Below are positions 20,521 through 29,529 of a DNA stretch of 64,000 bases, piece after piece. The position numbers and the translations under genes are program-made. Location of the stretch: assembly GCA_029834535.1 (NCBI GenBank), contig JAQMWT010000040.1, positions 331,541 through 395,540 of the forward strand. Reading direction: 5' to 3'. The first letter of the stretch is position 1. Each line of letters opens with the position of its first letter. The DNA comes from Chrysophaeum taylorii (lineage: Eukaryota; Sar; Pelagophyceae; Pelagomonadales; Pelagomonadaceae). The notes beneath the pieces are model-generated. The model saw only the letters and a list, made by a program, of their open reading frames with translations. It did no database searches and had not been told where the DNA came from.

Positions 20521-20833
20521 TTCGACGACGAGCGTGACGGTCGCGTGGACGTCTCGTTACGAGGCGGATCCTCCCTCCTTGTCCGCACCGGAACAGCGTA
20601 CGCGCTCCCCGCCGGCGCTCTCTTCGTCAAGGTCGCCTTCAACCAGAATATTGGACGACGAGCTCCCTCCTTCCGCATCGATGGTGGTCAGCTTCGGGAC
20701 TGCCACTTCGTGTCTTGGAACTCGAGTAAGTAGCTGCTACGTAGACATCCCCAGATGACGGAAGTGGGGAAGCGGCACTCACCAGAATCTAGGCTCGCTA
20801 GTAAAGTATGAACTAGGACTGCTTCCTTTGATG
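20521..20833 (+). other. intergenic stretch with a short coding-like frame
   Basis: A 62-residue plus-strand frame (20545-20733) has ordinary composition (SSLLVRTGTAYALPAGALF) but starts at a non-ATG codon and matches nothing I know. It could be a 3' exon of the 19900 ORF. A likely splice junction was not found. Confidence 0.3.
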
Positions 20834-21931
20834 TTAGGACGTTGCCCTGGCCGTTTTTACAGTATATCTTGCGCTTCCGGAAAAAGTGGAAGCGACCCTC
20901 GGAGACTTCAAACTCAGAGAGCAGGCTTTGCGGAGGTGGAAGGTCAGGGCGCGCTGCATCCCACCGCTGCCGCTGAGGGGTGCGGCGTCGTCGTGGACGA
21001 GGTCGATGTCGATGTCACGGTTTTCGGTGTGGCAAAACTCGAGGATGTCGTTGGGGTCGCCAAACTCCATGCGGCGGGGGCCGACGAGACATATGCGGGA
21101 GACACGGCGATACGCGACGGCGACGGCCCGAAGGAGGGTCTTCTTTGCGGCCGTCGTAAAGCCGTTCCAAAAGGCGGTCACGACGACGTCGTCGTCGTCC
21201 GTCGGGCCTCCGAAGAGACCGAGAAGCCAGTGCGAGACGTTGGCCGGAGTCAGCATGCAGATGTCCGTGCCGCACGCAAGGGCGGCGATGAGGGGGTGCG
21301 TGAAGCGCTTCTGGAGCTCCGATTTCATCGACTCGAACTTGGGTACAAGGGCGTCGAAATCGGTGATTTCGATGCCGTAGGCTCTCTTCGCGCCAAGCGC
21401 TAAAGCGCCGAGCATCATACGGCCATCGCCCGCGCCAACGTCGAGGTACGTCTTTCCTGCGATGTTGAGCCGCTTAAGCGCAGTCAGCGCCGCACCCGCC
21501 GTCAGCGTCCCGCAAAGGCCGGCGCCATAGTTCCCGAGGTCATGTTCGAACCTCCGAGAGATGGACATGGCAATGTCAAACTCTTTGCGACGCACGCCGC
21601 CATCCTTCTCGTCGTTGATCGCGTCGTTGAGGATGCCATCGGTCGTCATAGTTGTGCTGCTGCTGCTGGTGGTCATGCTGGTGCTGCTGCTGGTCGAGGC
21701 TACGTTTTTGCGCGGACGGCCGCGGCGAGGTACTGGCTCTCTGCTTTCAGCGAGCAGGACTTGGAAGAGGTGGGCTTCCATTTCCGTCTTACTTTTCGCA
21801 GACCGACGCAAGTTGCGCCGCTTGTTATAGTACATGTAGCGCGGGACCACGACAGTCTGGCCGCGGTACGACACTTCCACCGGCTCGTGGTGATTGCGTT
21901 TGTAGTTGGGGCTGGCACTCCGGCGCCCCAT
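20834..21931 (-). CDS. SAM-dependent methyltransferase with AT-hook, DOT1-like fold possible
   Basis: The ATG at 21931 gives 365 residues; ten extra open codons upstream begin at TTG. The basic N-terminus contains an AT-hook core (RRGRPRKN, about residue 69), suggesting DNA or chromatin association. A Ser/Thr-rich linker follows. The catalytic part has SAM motif I (YLDVGAGDGRMMLGALALG), then the motif II acidic residue in YGIEITDFDA. Further on comes VVVTAFWNGFTTAAKKTLL, placed like the post-motif segment of DOT1-type histone methyltransferases. DOT1 similarity is my inference from layout, not an established match. The substrate is unknown. Confidence 0.65.
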   Translation of the reverse strand: MGRRSASPNYKRNHHEPVEVSYRGQTVVVPRYMYYNKRRNLRRSAKSKTEMEAHLFQVLLAESREPVPRRGRPRKNVASTSSSTSMTTSSSSTTMTTDGILNDAINDEKDGGVRRKEFDIAMSISRRFEHDLGNYGAGLCGTLTAGAALTALKRLNIAGKTYLDVGAGDGRMMLGALALGAKRAYGIEITDFDALVPKFESMKSELQKRFTHPLIAALACGTDICMLTPANVSHWLLGLFGGPTDDDDVVVTAFWNGFTTAAKKTLLRAVAVAYRRVSRICLVGPRRMEFGDPNDILEFCHTENRDIDIDLVHDDAAPLSGSGGMQRALTFHLRKACSLSLKSPRVASTFSGSARYTVKTARATS

Positions 21932-22388
21932 GACTGCAAAACCAAACACCCTGAACAACAACAGAGGATTTCACTTACCCGGGTTAAGAGCGGGTAAAGT
22001 GTTGATGTGGAAATGCCGTTGAAGATGTTTGGAGACCAACGTGGTCTCGAGCGAGTGTTCGAGTGATTTTCTATGCACGCATGCCTTCCTTCGGCGGTTG
22101 GGACATGCGTTAAGAAAGTCCAGACCAGCCTCACGAACTCGATTCGCAGAAGCCTCCATCTCTGAGCTGGGCGTTGGGAATTTATCTCGCTGACTTGCCA
22201 CTAGCGCTAACAAAGGCATTATTTGGCTCGACTCAAAAAACCAGAGGCCATTTAAAAGGTCGTGTTCTGATAGAATATCGCAGAACCGCATGCGCAAACC
22301 CGTTCATATCTGAGCGAGTTCACGCACCATCAAGCCACTCGAGCACCCGCCCAAGAAGCGTCCGATCGTAGTTTCGCAAGAAGAAGGC
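21932..22388. other. intergenic, nothing recognised
   Basis: This region upstream of the methyltransferase gene and downstream of the EF-hand gene shows only short shadow frames. A CTTACCCGGGTTAAGAGCGGGTAAAG segment near 21976 has partly mirrored halves. Confidence 0.5.
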
Positions 22389-24860
22389 TTAATTGGTGTA
22401 GATATGGACGCGCTCCGAGCCAGGACCATCGTAGTTTAGCAAGGCAGTTTCCTCGAACAAGTCACCAGAGACAGTGTGGACAACCGGGACCACGTGAAAT
22501 TGGACGTCTGGTTTGGCGTGACGTGCAAGTTCGACGAGCTCGAGACCTCCGCCGAAACAGACGACGTGTTTGGCAGACGTGTACCGCAGCGCGCTGACTG
22601 CTCGCCATGCCCGATCGGACACGCCACGAGGGCGGGGCTGGCGTGGGATGGCTTCGTCAATTCTCGGCGAGGCCTCGTCGAACATCGCCACGACACTATC
22701 CGCGACCTCCATACCCGTCCACGACCTACTGAGGCTGCTGCGTTCGGCGACACCAAGGCCTTCGCCCCACGCCGCCAAGCGGATCCCCCGGGCAGCAAAC
22801 GTCGGCAAGAGGGCGGTGTAGCCTGATTTGGTGATGGGCGTCCCATCCCAAAACAGTACCCGCGCACCGAGGTGCGCCGGGTTTGACACGAGTTCGACCG
22901 ACGTGCGGACTGCAGACGAGTTCGTGAGGACGCTAAAGTCGATGCCATCGGCGAACCCAGTCAAATGAACGCAAGGGACATCTTGAAGCACAGCCGCGTC
23001 CGCGCTCGTCCACGGGCGAATCCGGAGCCTTGACCCGGGTTTTCCTCCTTCGAGGTAATCGACAGACCAAGGCTCGCGTCGCGCGACGCTTGACTCGAAC
23101 GACCGTTGCCCGCCAACAAGTCCCAAGTCCCCTTCTTCTTCTTCTTTCTCCTCTTCTTCTTCTTCTTCTTCGAGCAATGTCGCTGAGAAGCGAAATTCAG
23201 GAGGAAATCGCGGCGGGCTCAGTTCATCATCATCGGCACAGGACGGTACTCCTGACGACGTCACGACAGTCGCACCATCGTCCGTCGCCAAGAATTCAGA
23301 ATCTTCTTCATATTGAGAGAGCACGTCGTGCGAATTGTCCAATCCACACGTAAGTGGTTCCAGAGGTGTCGATTTGGATCTCATCACAATACTGTGATTC
23401 GGCATTTCTTCTTCTTCAGATCGAGTCATGGAGCTCGACGACGCTGACTCGGCAGCGGCGTGAGAAATCGAGGCGATGTCGAGCTCGGCACAGAGGGCTG
23501 GCGTCGCGTGCGGCCGCAGACTATCGAGATTGTCATCTCGGCATGTATCCTCGATGACGCTACAGGACCCTTCGCTCGTCACTTCCGCGGCGCGTGCTGC
23601 AGCAAATCGCGCTTCCTCCGCAGCCTCCTTAACGCGGATATGTTCTGGCACGGTGATGTTGCGGTCGATTCGTGAAGAAAGTTCAGTATGTGCCATGTCG
23701 CCCAGGTGCCCGTGCTCCGAAGTCTGCAAAAATACGCTCGGGGATAACGGCTGGCGCTCGGACGCAGCCTCGTTATTATTATCACCTGCGAGACGGCACG
23801 CGCCATTGCTCGTCGTGTCGTCGGACGTTTCCGGCAACACATCGTGGGGACTGCAATTATCGTCAGAGACGCCGACGTCCGCGTCAGATTCGTTCGTTTC
23901 TAGGACTACTACTAAGTCCGAAGCGCTGCCAACAACTCGAGCTGCTGCTGTCATCGGACGACTTTCGGCGCACAGCGAAGTTCGATCTACGTCCACGTCG
24001 TCGTCGTCAGCCCGGTTGGCTTCCAAGGCACCCGAGCCATCGTCGGCAGCGCGTCCAACAGGAGGAGGATGTTCGTTAGCAGCAGTAAGACCGCGAGTGT
24101 TTCTAGCATCGTTTTTTCGAGGAGCAAATTGCGGTGAAGCGAGCTTTGGCTCGTCTCTACTTGATATTCTCGAAGGATTGCGCGCCTCGGCGCTCGGCGC
24201 GGGGCCCGCGACCACGGCTGGAGCAGGCGCGGTGCGATTGTCGCCGATCATCAACAAGTCTTGCACCAACAACATCGCCTCGAGAAATTTCCCGTCGAAA
24301 GGAGGAAGGCCGAAGAGGTCCTGCATCACTCTCGCAAATCGTTGCGCGTCGATCGGCTCCTCCGAGTCAACAGAAGAACGGACCAGGGCTTCAAAATGAG
24401 AGCGAAGGAAAGCAGGCGGATTTCGCCGGGCGTACTCGTCGAAGACGCCGAAAAGCATGGCCAGTCCCATGCTTACGCAGCTAAGCAACGCGATTAGTTC
24501 GACTCGGCGCAAGGATCCGTTGCCCTCGATGTCGAAGAGCGAAAACAACGCAACAAGTTGCGCAATCCCTGCTTTCGATTCCGGTCTTTCCTCTTCATGG
24601 ACAACGCAGCACAGCGCCCCGAGCAGCGCGAGTACGTTGATGCGGTCGATTGGCTGGCCTTGACATGTGTGCTTGCCGAACGCAGCCGCAATGTGCTCAG
24701 CCATTTCAGGTTTCTTCGGGAACAACAACCGACGGGCTTGGTCGGCTGTCATGAGGACGGCAGATTTGAGCTTCTTCTTGTGCATGGCAACTGCCCGCTG
24801 CACATCGGGGAGCGTGCACGCAGCAATGATGATGTATCGAGAGCCCGTTCTTTGTAGCAT
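22389..24860 (-). CDS. EF-hand protein with long disordered middle and unknown C-terminal domain
   Basis: The ATG at 24860 gives 823 residues in one exon. Residues 50-210 resemble a calmodulin-like helical module. One canonical EF-hand loop, DIEGNGSLRRVE (about 114-125), has acidic or polar ligands at positions 1, 3, 5, 7 and 12; its partner loop is degenerate. Residues 215-570 are low-complexity, acidic and Ser-rich, with a Glu tract. Residues about 590-823 form a compact conserved-looking domain (DVPCVHLTGFADGIDFSVL, ARVLFWDGTPITKSGYTALL, HVVCFGGGLELVELA). I do not recognise it. The pattern suggests a calcium-sensing regulatory protein. Its start faces the TylF-like gene 119 bp away. Confidence 0.7.
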   Translation of the reverse strand: MLQRTGSRYIIIAACTLPDVQRAVAMHKKKLKSAVLMTADQARRLLFPKKPEMAEHIAAAFGKHTCQGQPIDRINVLALLGALCCVVHEEERPESKAGIAQLVALFSLFDIEGNGSLRRVELIALLSCVSMGLAMLFGVFDEYARRNPPAFLRSHFEALVRSSVDSEEPIDAQRFARVMQDLFGLPPFDGKFLEAMLLVQDLLMIGDNRTAPAPAVVAGPAPSAEARNPSRISSRDEPKLASPQFAPRKNDARNTRGLTAANEHPPPVGRAADDGSGALEANRADDDDVDVDRTSLCAESRPMTAAARVVGSASDLVVVLETNESDADVGVSDDNCSPHDVLPETSDDTTSNGACRLAGDNNNEAASERQPLSPSVFLQTSEHGHLGDMAHTELSSRIDRNITVPEHIRVKEAAEEARFAAARAAEVTSEGSCSVIEDTCRDDNLDSLRPHATPALCAELDIASISHAAAESASSSSMTRSEEEEMPNHSIVMRSKSTPLEPLTCGLDNSHDVLSQYEEDSEFLATDDGATVVTSSGVPSCADDDELSPPRFPPEFRFSATLLEEEEEEEEKEEEEGDLGLVGGQRSFESSVARREPWSVDYLEGGKPGSRLRIRPWTSADAAVLQDVPCVHLTGFADGIDFSVLTNSSAVRTSVELVSNPAHLGARVLFWDGTPITKSGYTALLPTFAARGIRLAAWGEGLGVAERSSLSRSWTGMEVADSVVAMFDEASPRIDEAIPRQPRPRGVSDRAWRAVSALRYTSAKHVVCFGGGLELVELARHAKPDVQFHVVPVVHTVSGDLFEETALLNYDGPGSERVHIYTN

Positions 24861-24979
24861 AATAATACACCCAGGTCTACTGGCGGCGCTAGCAATCCTA
24901 CGTTCCGTTGAGAAGAAAGAGTGTCCGTTGCCGTTGTAGCGCCCGAGTTCTTCTTGTGCGCGGCGGCGAAATCTCTGAA
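24861..24979. promoter_or_regulatory. shared divergent promoter region
   Basis: A 119-bp gap separates the divergent ATGs of the EF-hand and TylF-like genes. Promoter role is inferred from spacing alone. Confidence 0.35.
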
Positions 24980-26803
24980 ATGGTGTTGTGCGGGCTCCTC
25001 GTCCTCGTCGTCCTCATACTTCGCGTCGTCAAGGCTCAAGAATCCGCGGAGTTGCTCGCGCTCGACTTGACGGTGGACGGCCAGGCGACGCGGTTGGTGC
25101 TGAAGGAAGGCCAGGCGTACGTTGATGCCGCGAGACAAGCGTGCAAGAGCACAACGGAACCGTTTGCGACGGATAACTGTGTCAGCGGGGCCGTGTCGAT
25201 CATCGTCGCCCAGCACCTTCGACGGAGCGAGGGCTCTGCGAACACGCTCGCGTCGCCGGGGTTGTCGCTCGTTCGCGAGACGCTCGCCAATTACGATCCG
25301 GTCAAGTACGACGGCAATAGTCCGCTCCACGTGGATATTGAACTGCCCATCCAGACGAAACGAACGGTCTGCGACAGCGAACAGTGCTGGGAGCTCGACG
25401 CGGTCGACGGGGTGCCGCCCGCGAACCACACGCTTCACGTCCCGGCGTGGGCTGCCAACACGAGCGCGACGTCGAGGGAGGTTGCGAGCGTTCTCGATCT
25501 CTGGCGCGCCGAGGACGTCGCATTGCTGGAGCACCGAGTCGCGTTGGAACGAACGCGCAAGGCAACGCCGGTCGATATCCGGCTGCACCGCACCGCCGCG
25601 GACGCGCCCGTCGCGAGCTTCGACGGCTTCTACCCGACCTACTTTGTGCTCCACACGCCGTCGCTTTATTTCGACGCGCAGCGTATCAAGGTGGCTGGTT
25701 CCTTTTATCCGCCAGATGATGGCGACGTGTGCGTGAGCGTCGTCAGCTCCCGTCAGACGACGACGACGACGACGTTGTCCCCTCCTTTAGAGGAGGTGGA
25801 GCTGGAGGAGGAGAAAATTAACGCGCCACCCGAGGCGTGCTTTGATCGCGCATACAACGCCCAGCTATCGGGTTTCGCCGACGCCCAAGGCTCCCATCGA
25901 CTGACGGTGCGGCTCCGAGCGCGAAACGGCCAGCATGCGATCGGCGAGGGCGACGCGGCGACCTTCGTGGCGGCACCCCCTTTGAGGCCTTCCAAGTCCG
26001 ACGCGACGACCGAGCGGTTCCTCAACCTCCTTCGGAATGCGGTTGCCGGTTGGTTGTATCTCGACAACGCCGGCGACGATCCGGCCGCCGCGGGGCCTCT
26101 CGCCCCCGGGTGGACGGGCCACACGATGGTGGGCGTCCACAAGTTGGACTGGATTCACGCGATGATAGAGGGCCTGGTCCGCGACGGCGTTCGGGGCGAC
26201 CTCATCGAGTGCGGCGCCTGGCGCGGGGGCGCGTCCATATTTATGAAGGGCGTGCTCGACGCCCTCGAGCCCCGAGGGCAGCGTCGCGTCCTGGTCGCCG
26301 ATACCTTCCGGGGCTTTCCGTCGGCCTCGGCGAACGACACGGTCGATACAGACGGGTGGGCTCTCCAGAATTTTGGGGTCGGGGGGGCCGAGGCCGTCAA
26401 GAAGACTTTCGAGCGCTACGGCTTGTTCGACGATCGCGTCGTGCTCCTCGAGGGCCTCTTCAACGACACGCTCCCGCGCGCGCCGACTACGAGCGTGGCG
26501 CTCCTCCGCCTCGACTGCGACATGTACCGCTCGACGCTCGACGCCCTCGACGCGCTCTACGATCGCGTCGAGACCGGGGGGATCATCGTGCACAACAACT
26601 GGCAGTACACGAGCGCTCGCGCGGCCTTGTTGCATTTCCGCCAGCAGCGGAACATCGAGTACATGCCCTTGCACCTCGTAAGTTTCTCCCGTGTTGTGTT
26701 GACGACTGACTGACTGACTTGACTCGACTCGACTCGACTCGACTCGACTCTCTATGGTGCTTTTTAGGTCGATGGGAATGCCATGGCTTTCATCAAGGAA
26801 TAA
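24980..26803 (+). CDS. secreted or lumenal TylF-family methyltransferase-like protein
   Basis: Exons 24980-26677 and 26768-26803 give 577 residues. The 90-nt phase-0 intron (GTAAGT..TTTTTAG) contains a CGACT pentamer array, and exon 2 encodes just VDGNAMAFIKE. The ATG at 24980 starts a clean signal peptide (MVLCGLLVLVVLILRVVKAQ). Residues 20-350 are an unknown extracellular-type region. Residues about 375-565 are a TylF/macrocin O-methyltransferase domain: GDLIECGAWRGGAS, then VADTFRGFP, then LRLDCDMYRSTLDAL. The usual metal-binding DDY after the GG strand reads HNNW here, so both expected Asp residues are missing. Either the enzyme uses another geometry or it is a pseudo-enzyme. Confidence 0.78.
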
Positions 26804-27261
26804 AACCTCGCCACTGCGACGAACAAGGGAGGTAGCCCGTGCTAACAACAACAGCCTTAACAGCAGAAGCAGCAGCAGCAATAGCATGATCATGGCAATT
26901 AAGCAGTAGTTGTAGTTGTAGTTAGTAAAAAATCGACGGGAAAGGCGAGATATAGTTGTTGCCGTCGTCGTGCAGGAGCAGAAGAAGGAGAATGATAAAA
27001 TTCTCAAAGGAAGCAACGAACCACGACCTGGTTCGCGTTCGACGCACGAACTCGGTCCGTGCTCGCAGTGGTTCGCCGCATCCCAACAGCGCGCGAACGC
27101 GAACTCGCCGCCAGCACGAACCCGAGCGAACCCGAACTCACTGCGAACGCGAACGGACAAATCTCCCTCTTAGCAGTCGACCATTAAAGACAGACTAATC
27201 TTCATGCAGCACACACACACACCCCTCTTAGCAGTCGACCTTTGTGAAGACAGACTTATCT
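26804..27261. other. gene-free stretch with degenerate CGAAC repeats and dispersed-repeat copies
   Basis: AGC and TAGTTG simple runs occur at 26860-26930. An irregular array of GAACGCGAAC-type units fills about 27020-27160. Two copies of the dispersed CTCTTAGCAGTCGAC motif sit at 27167-27181 and 27225-27239. I see no gene. Confidence 0.6.
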
Positions 27262-27602
27262 CCGCCCGTCAGGCACATCCCTCATACCCCACAAACCCAC
27301 CCACATCCTTCATGCTCCCCACACGCACCCCCCCCTCTTAGCAGTCGACATTTAAAGACAGACAAATCTCCCTGCGAACGGAAACCGGTAGCGAGGCACG
27401 AACCAGAGAAAAGGAATACAGTGTAGAGAACACGAACCCTGGGTTATAAAAGGTCGACTGCTAAGAGGGGGGGGGGGGGAGTGCGTGTGGTGTGTGTTCA
27501 ATGTCGACTGCTAAGAGGGGGGTGCGTGTGGGGGGCATGAAGGATGTGGGTGGGTTTGTGGGGTAGGTGGTGTGGGGTGTGAAGGATGTGCCTGACGGGC
27601 TT
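27262..27602. mobile_element. foldback (long inverted repeat) element
   Basis: The left arm (about 27262-27365) reads GTCAGGCACATCCCTC, then CCCACAAACCCACCCACATC, then CCCCCTCTTAGCAGTCGAC. The right arm (about 27453-27602) reads the same elements in reverse complement, with an extra copy of the GTCGACTGCTAAGAG end (27453 and 27503). About 90 bp of unique sequence lies between. This is the architecture of a non-autonomous foldback/MITE element. The same arm sequence occurs singly near 45.4 and 59.1 kb. Confidence 0.65.
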
Positions 27603-28033
27603 GGATAGGTATGCGCGACCCTTCCTCATCTACGCAGCTAAAACGAGACCACGCGTGCTGGTAGAAAGACTCTCCTGAAGACAGCAACGAACCCCGGGGC
27701 GGAGGTTCGTAGTGCAGGACAATAAATAAGTGCCTGGCCGAGAGCGCGGCGCGACCAATCGATCGGGACTGATCTCAAGGTTTCTGGACGAGCAAGCAAC
27801 ATCGGCCGAACACTGACCCTGACCGAACGATGCCCCGGGGGAGGGACCTTCAGCAGCGAAAGCGCATCGCGACAAGCGTACTGAGGAACAGCAGGTAGCT
27901 GTGAAACAAAGCCGACGCTGCAGAGGCTCGAAGCGCCTTCTTCCAGCCGCGACCAGCTGCGAGGAAACGAGCCAAGTCCGTCAGGGACAACGGTGGAGTG
28001 CGTGACGACGAGGACGACGTACACAATGAGGTG

Positions 28034-29084
28034 ATGTTCGAAGCAGAACTGGTCAGGCCAACTCCTGGAAGTACCGACCCGAGTGACCTCCACGTCGACG
28101 TGACCGATGTGAATCCAAGCAATTTGTGTGGGCTCGGCGCCTTCGACCTGCAAGAGTACAGAGCTCTAGTGTCGGGTTTTGTACCGACAGCACTCGATCG
28201 CGAAGGCGTCATCCCGGGCGAGCTCCTGCGCGGATGGACAATTATGTCTCGTTCTTCGGCTGACGGTGGTCGCTCTTGGCCCCAAGGAACTGTCCTCCGT
28301 CCTGCGGAAGCCGACACGACGCTCTGTTCGCATGTGCGAATGGGCAACTCGGTAGTCGACCTCTTGTTGGCCCCGTCGCACTGCAGGGATGGGCTTAGCG
28401 TCGCGGCTACGGAACCGCCCCCTTGGTTTCGGATCGTACGCAATGCAGATTTCGCCGACGTGATGCGCAGTCTTATCGACGAGCAAATGATGGAATGCGC
28501 ACGCCGACGGCAGAACGAGGTGGGCAACGGGCACTGTGGCTACCGCGGTAGCGTGCGGGAGGTTCTCCTGAAGCGCGGTAATTGCGTCGACTCAATCACT
28601 GCCGCGCACGTCGAGATGTCGCACGATGTGGTTGCAAGAGGATTGGAGGACAACCCTGACGCCATCGTCAAGCTGTCACTCGACCCCGACTCCGCGGAGC
28701 ACGTTGCAAGGAGGCCATCGGATCTTCGCGCCGTCGACTGCACTCAGCCCTGCGACCGCGACTACTGGTTCGGCGGCACCGACTCGATGGAAGGTCTAGT
28801 CCCAGGCCAATGTTTACTCGACTTCGCTTTTGGACATCGCTGTTCAGAGATTCAACGCTGATGGGACCTTCGAAGACGTGCCGATCAGTCGCTGGACACC
28901 GAGTCTGGATGACCAGGTATTCGAGCACGACGGCAGAGTTCACTACACATCCTGTGTAAGCGTCGAACTTGAGCAGGCTGCCATCACAGTACATAGACGG
29001 CTACCCGCAGCCTGGTTATGCGCTCGCAACGAGCGACACTTAGTGCTAGTGCTCGCGCTTGCCGCATTGACTGAAGATACATAG
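28034..29084 (+). pseudogene. frameshifted hypothetical gene
   Basis: The ATG at 28034 opens 275 residues ending at 28861. Composition is ordinary and unrepetitive (e.g. NLCGLGAFDLQEYRALVSG, VGNGHCGYRGSVREVLL). No family is recognised. Near 28825-28835 sense shifts to another frame, which stays open to 29084 with equally natural sequence (AVQRFNADGTFEDVPISRW). So either a frameshift or a missed short intron interrupts one gene of about 350 codons. It lies just right of the foldback element in a lower-GC island, so a transposon-borne origin is possible. Confidence 0.45.
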
Positions 29085-29529
29085 TGCGCAAGCTAGATAG
29101 GGCGCGGGAGTGCGAGGTGCGAGCTCGACCCATCAGCGTCGAGACGAGGACGAACTTCCTTCTTCTGTCTTTTCGCACATCAAAATAATAGAATTTCTAG
29201 AGCCCGCGCTGTGAAACCAGAGCCGATCGATCGCTCGCTCACGCGCGCTCCTCTCCCAATCTCCGAGAGCATAAATAAGTGAATTCGAACCGGAGGAGGA
29301 GAGGGTCCGCCCCTCGGCTTCCATCCTCAGCACTGGCAGCAACGGCAGCAGCACCACCCAGCAGCGGCAGCAGCAGCAGCACCACCCAGCAGCGGCAGCA
29401 CCAGCAGCAGCAGCACCACCCAGCAGCAGCAGCAGCAGCAGCACCACCCAGCAGCGGCAGCACCAGCAGCAGCAGCAGCGAATGGAAGAGGTGGTCGATC
29501 GTTCACGATATGCAGGAACTTCTTTCATT
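29085..29529. other. gene-free stretch with CAG-rich repeat
   Basis: Apart from the CAG/CACCACC array listed separately, it is the short 3' flank of the RhoGEF gene. No coding sequence is supported; the long poly-Gly/Cys frames here are repeat artefacts. Confidence 0.6.
29328..29482. repeat. CAG/CACCACCCAG minisatellite
   Basis: Units of about 33-36 bp (CACCACCCAGCAGCGGCAGCAGCAGCAG) repeat four to five times with variable CAG numbers. Confidence 0.8.
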
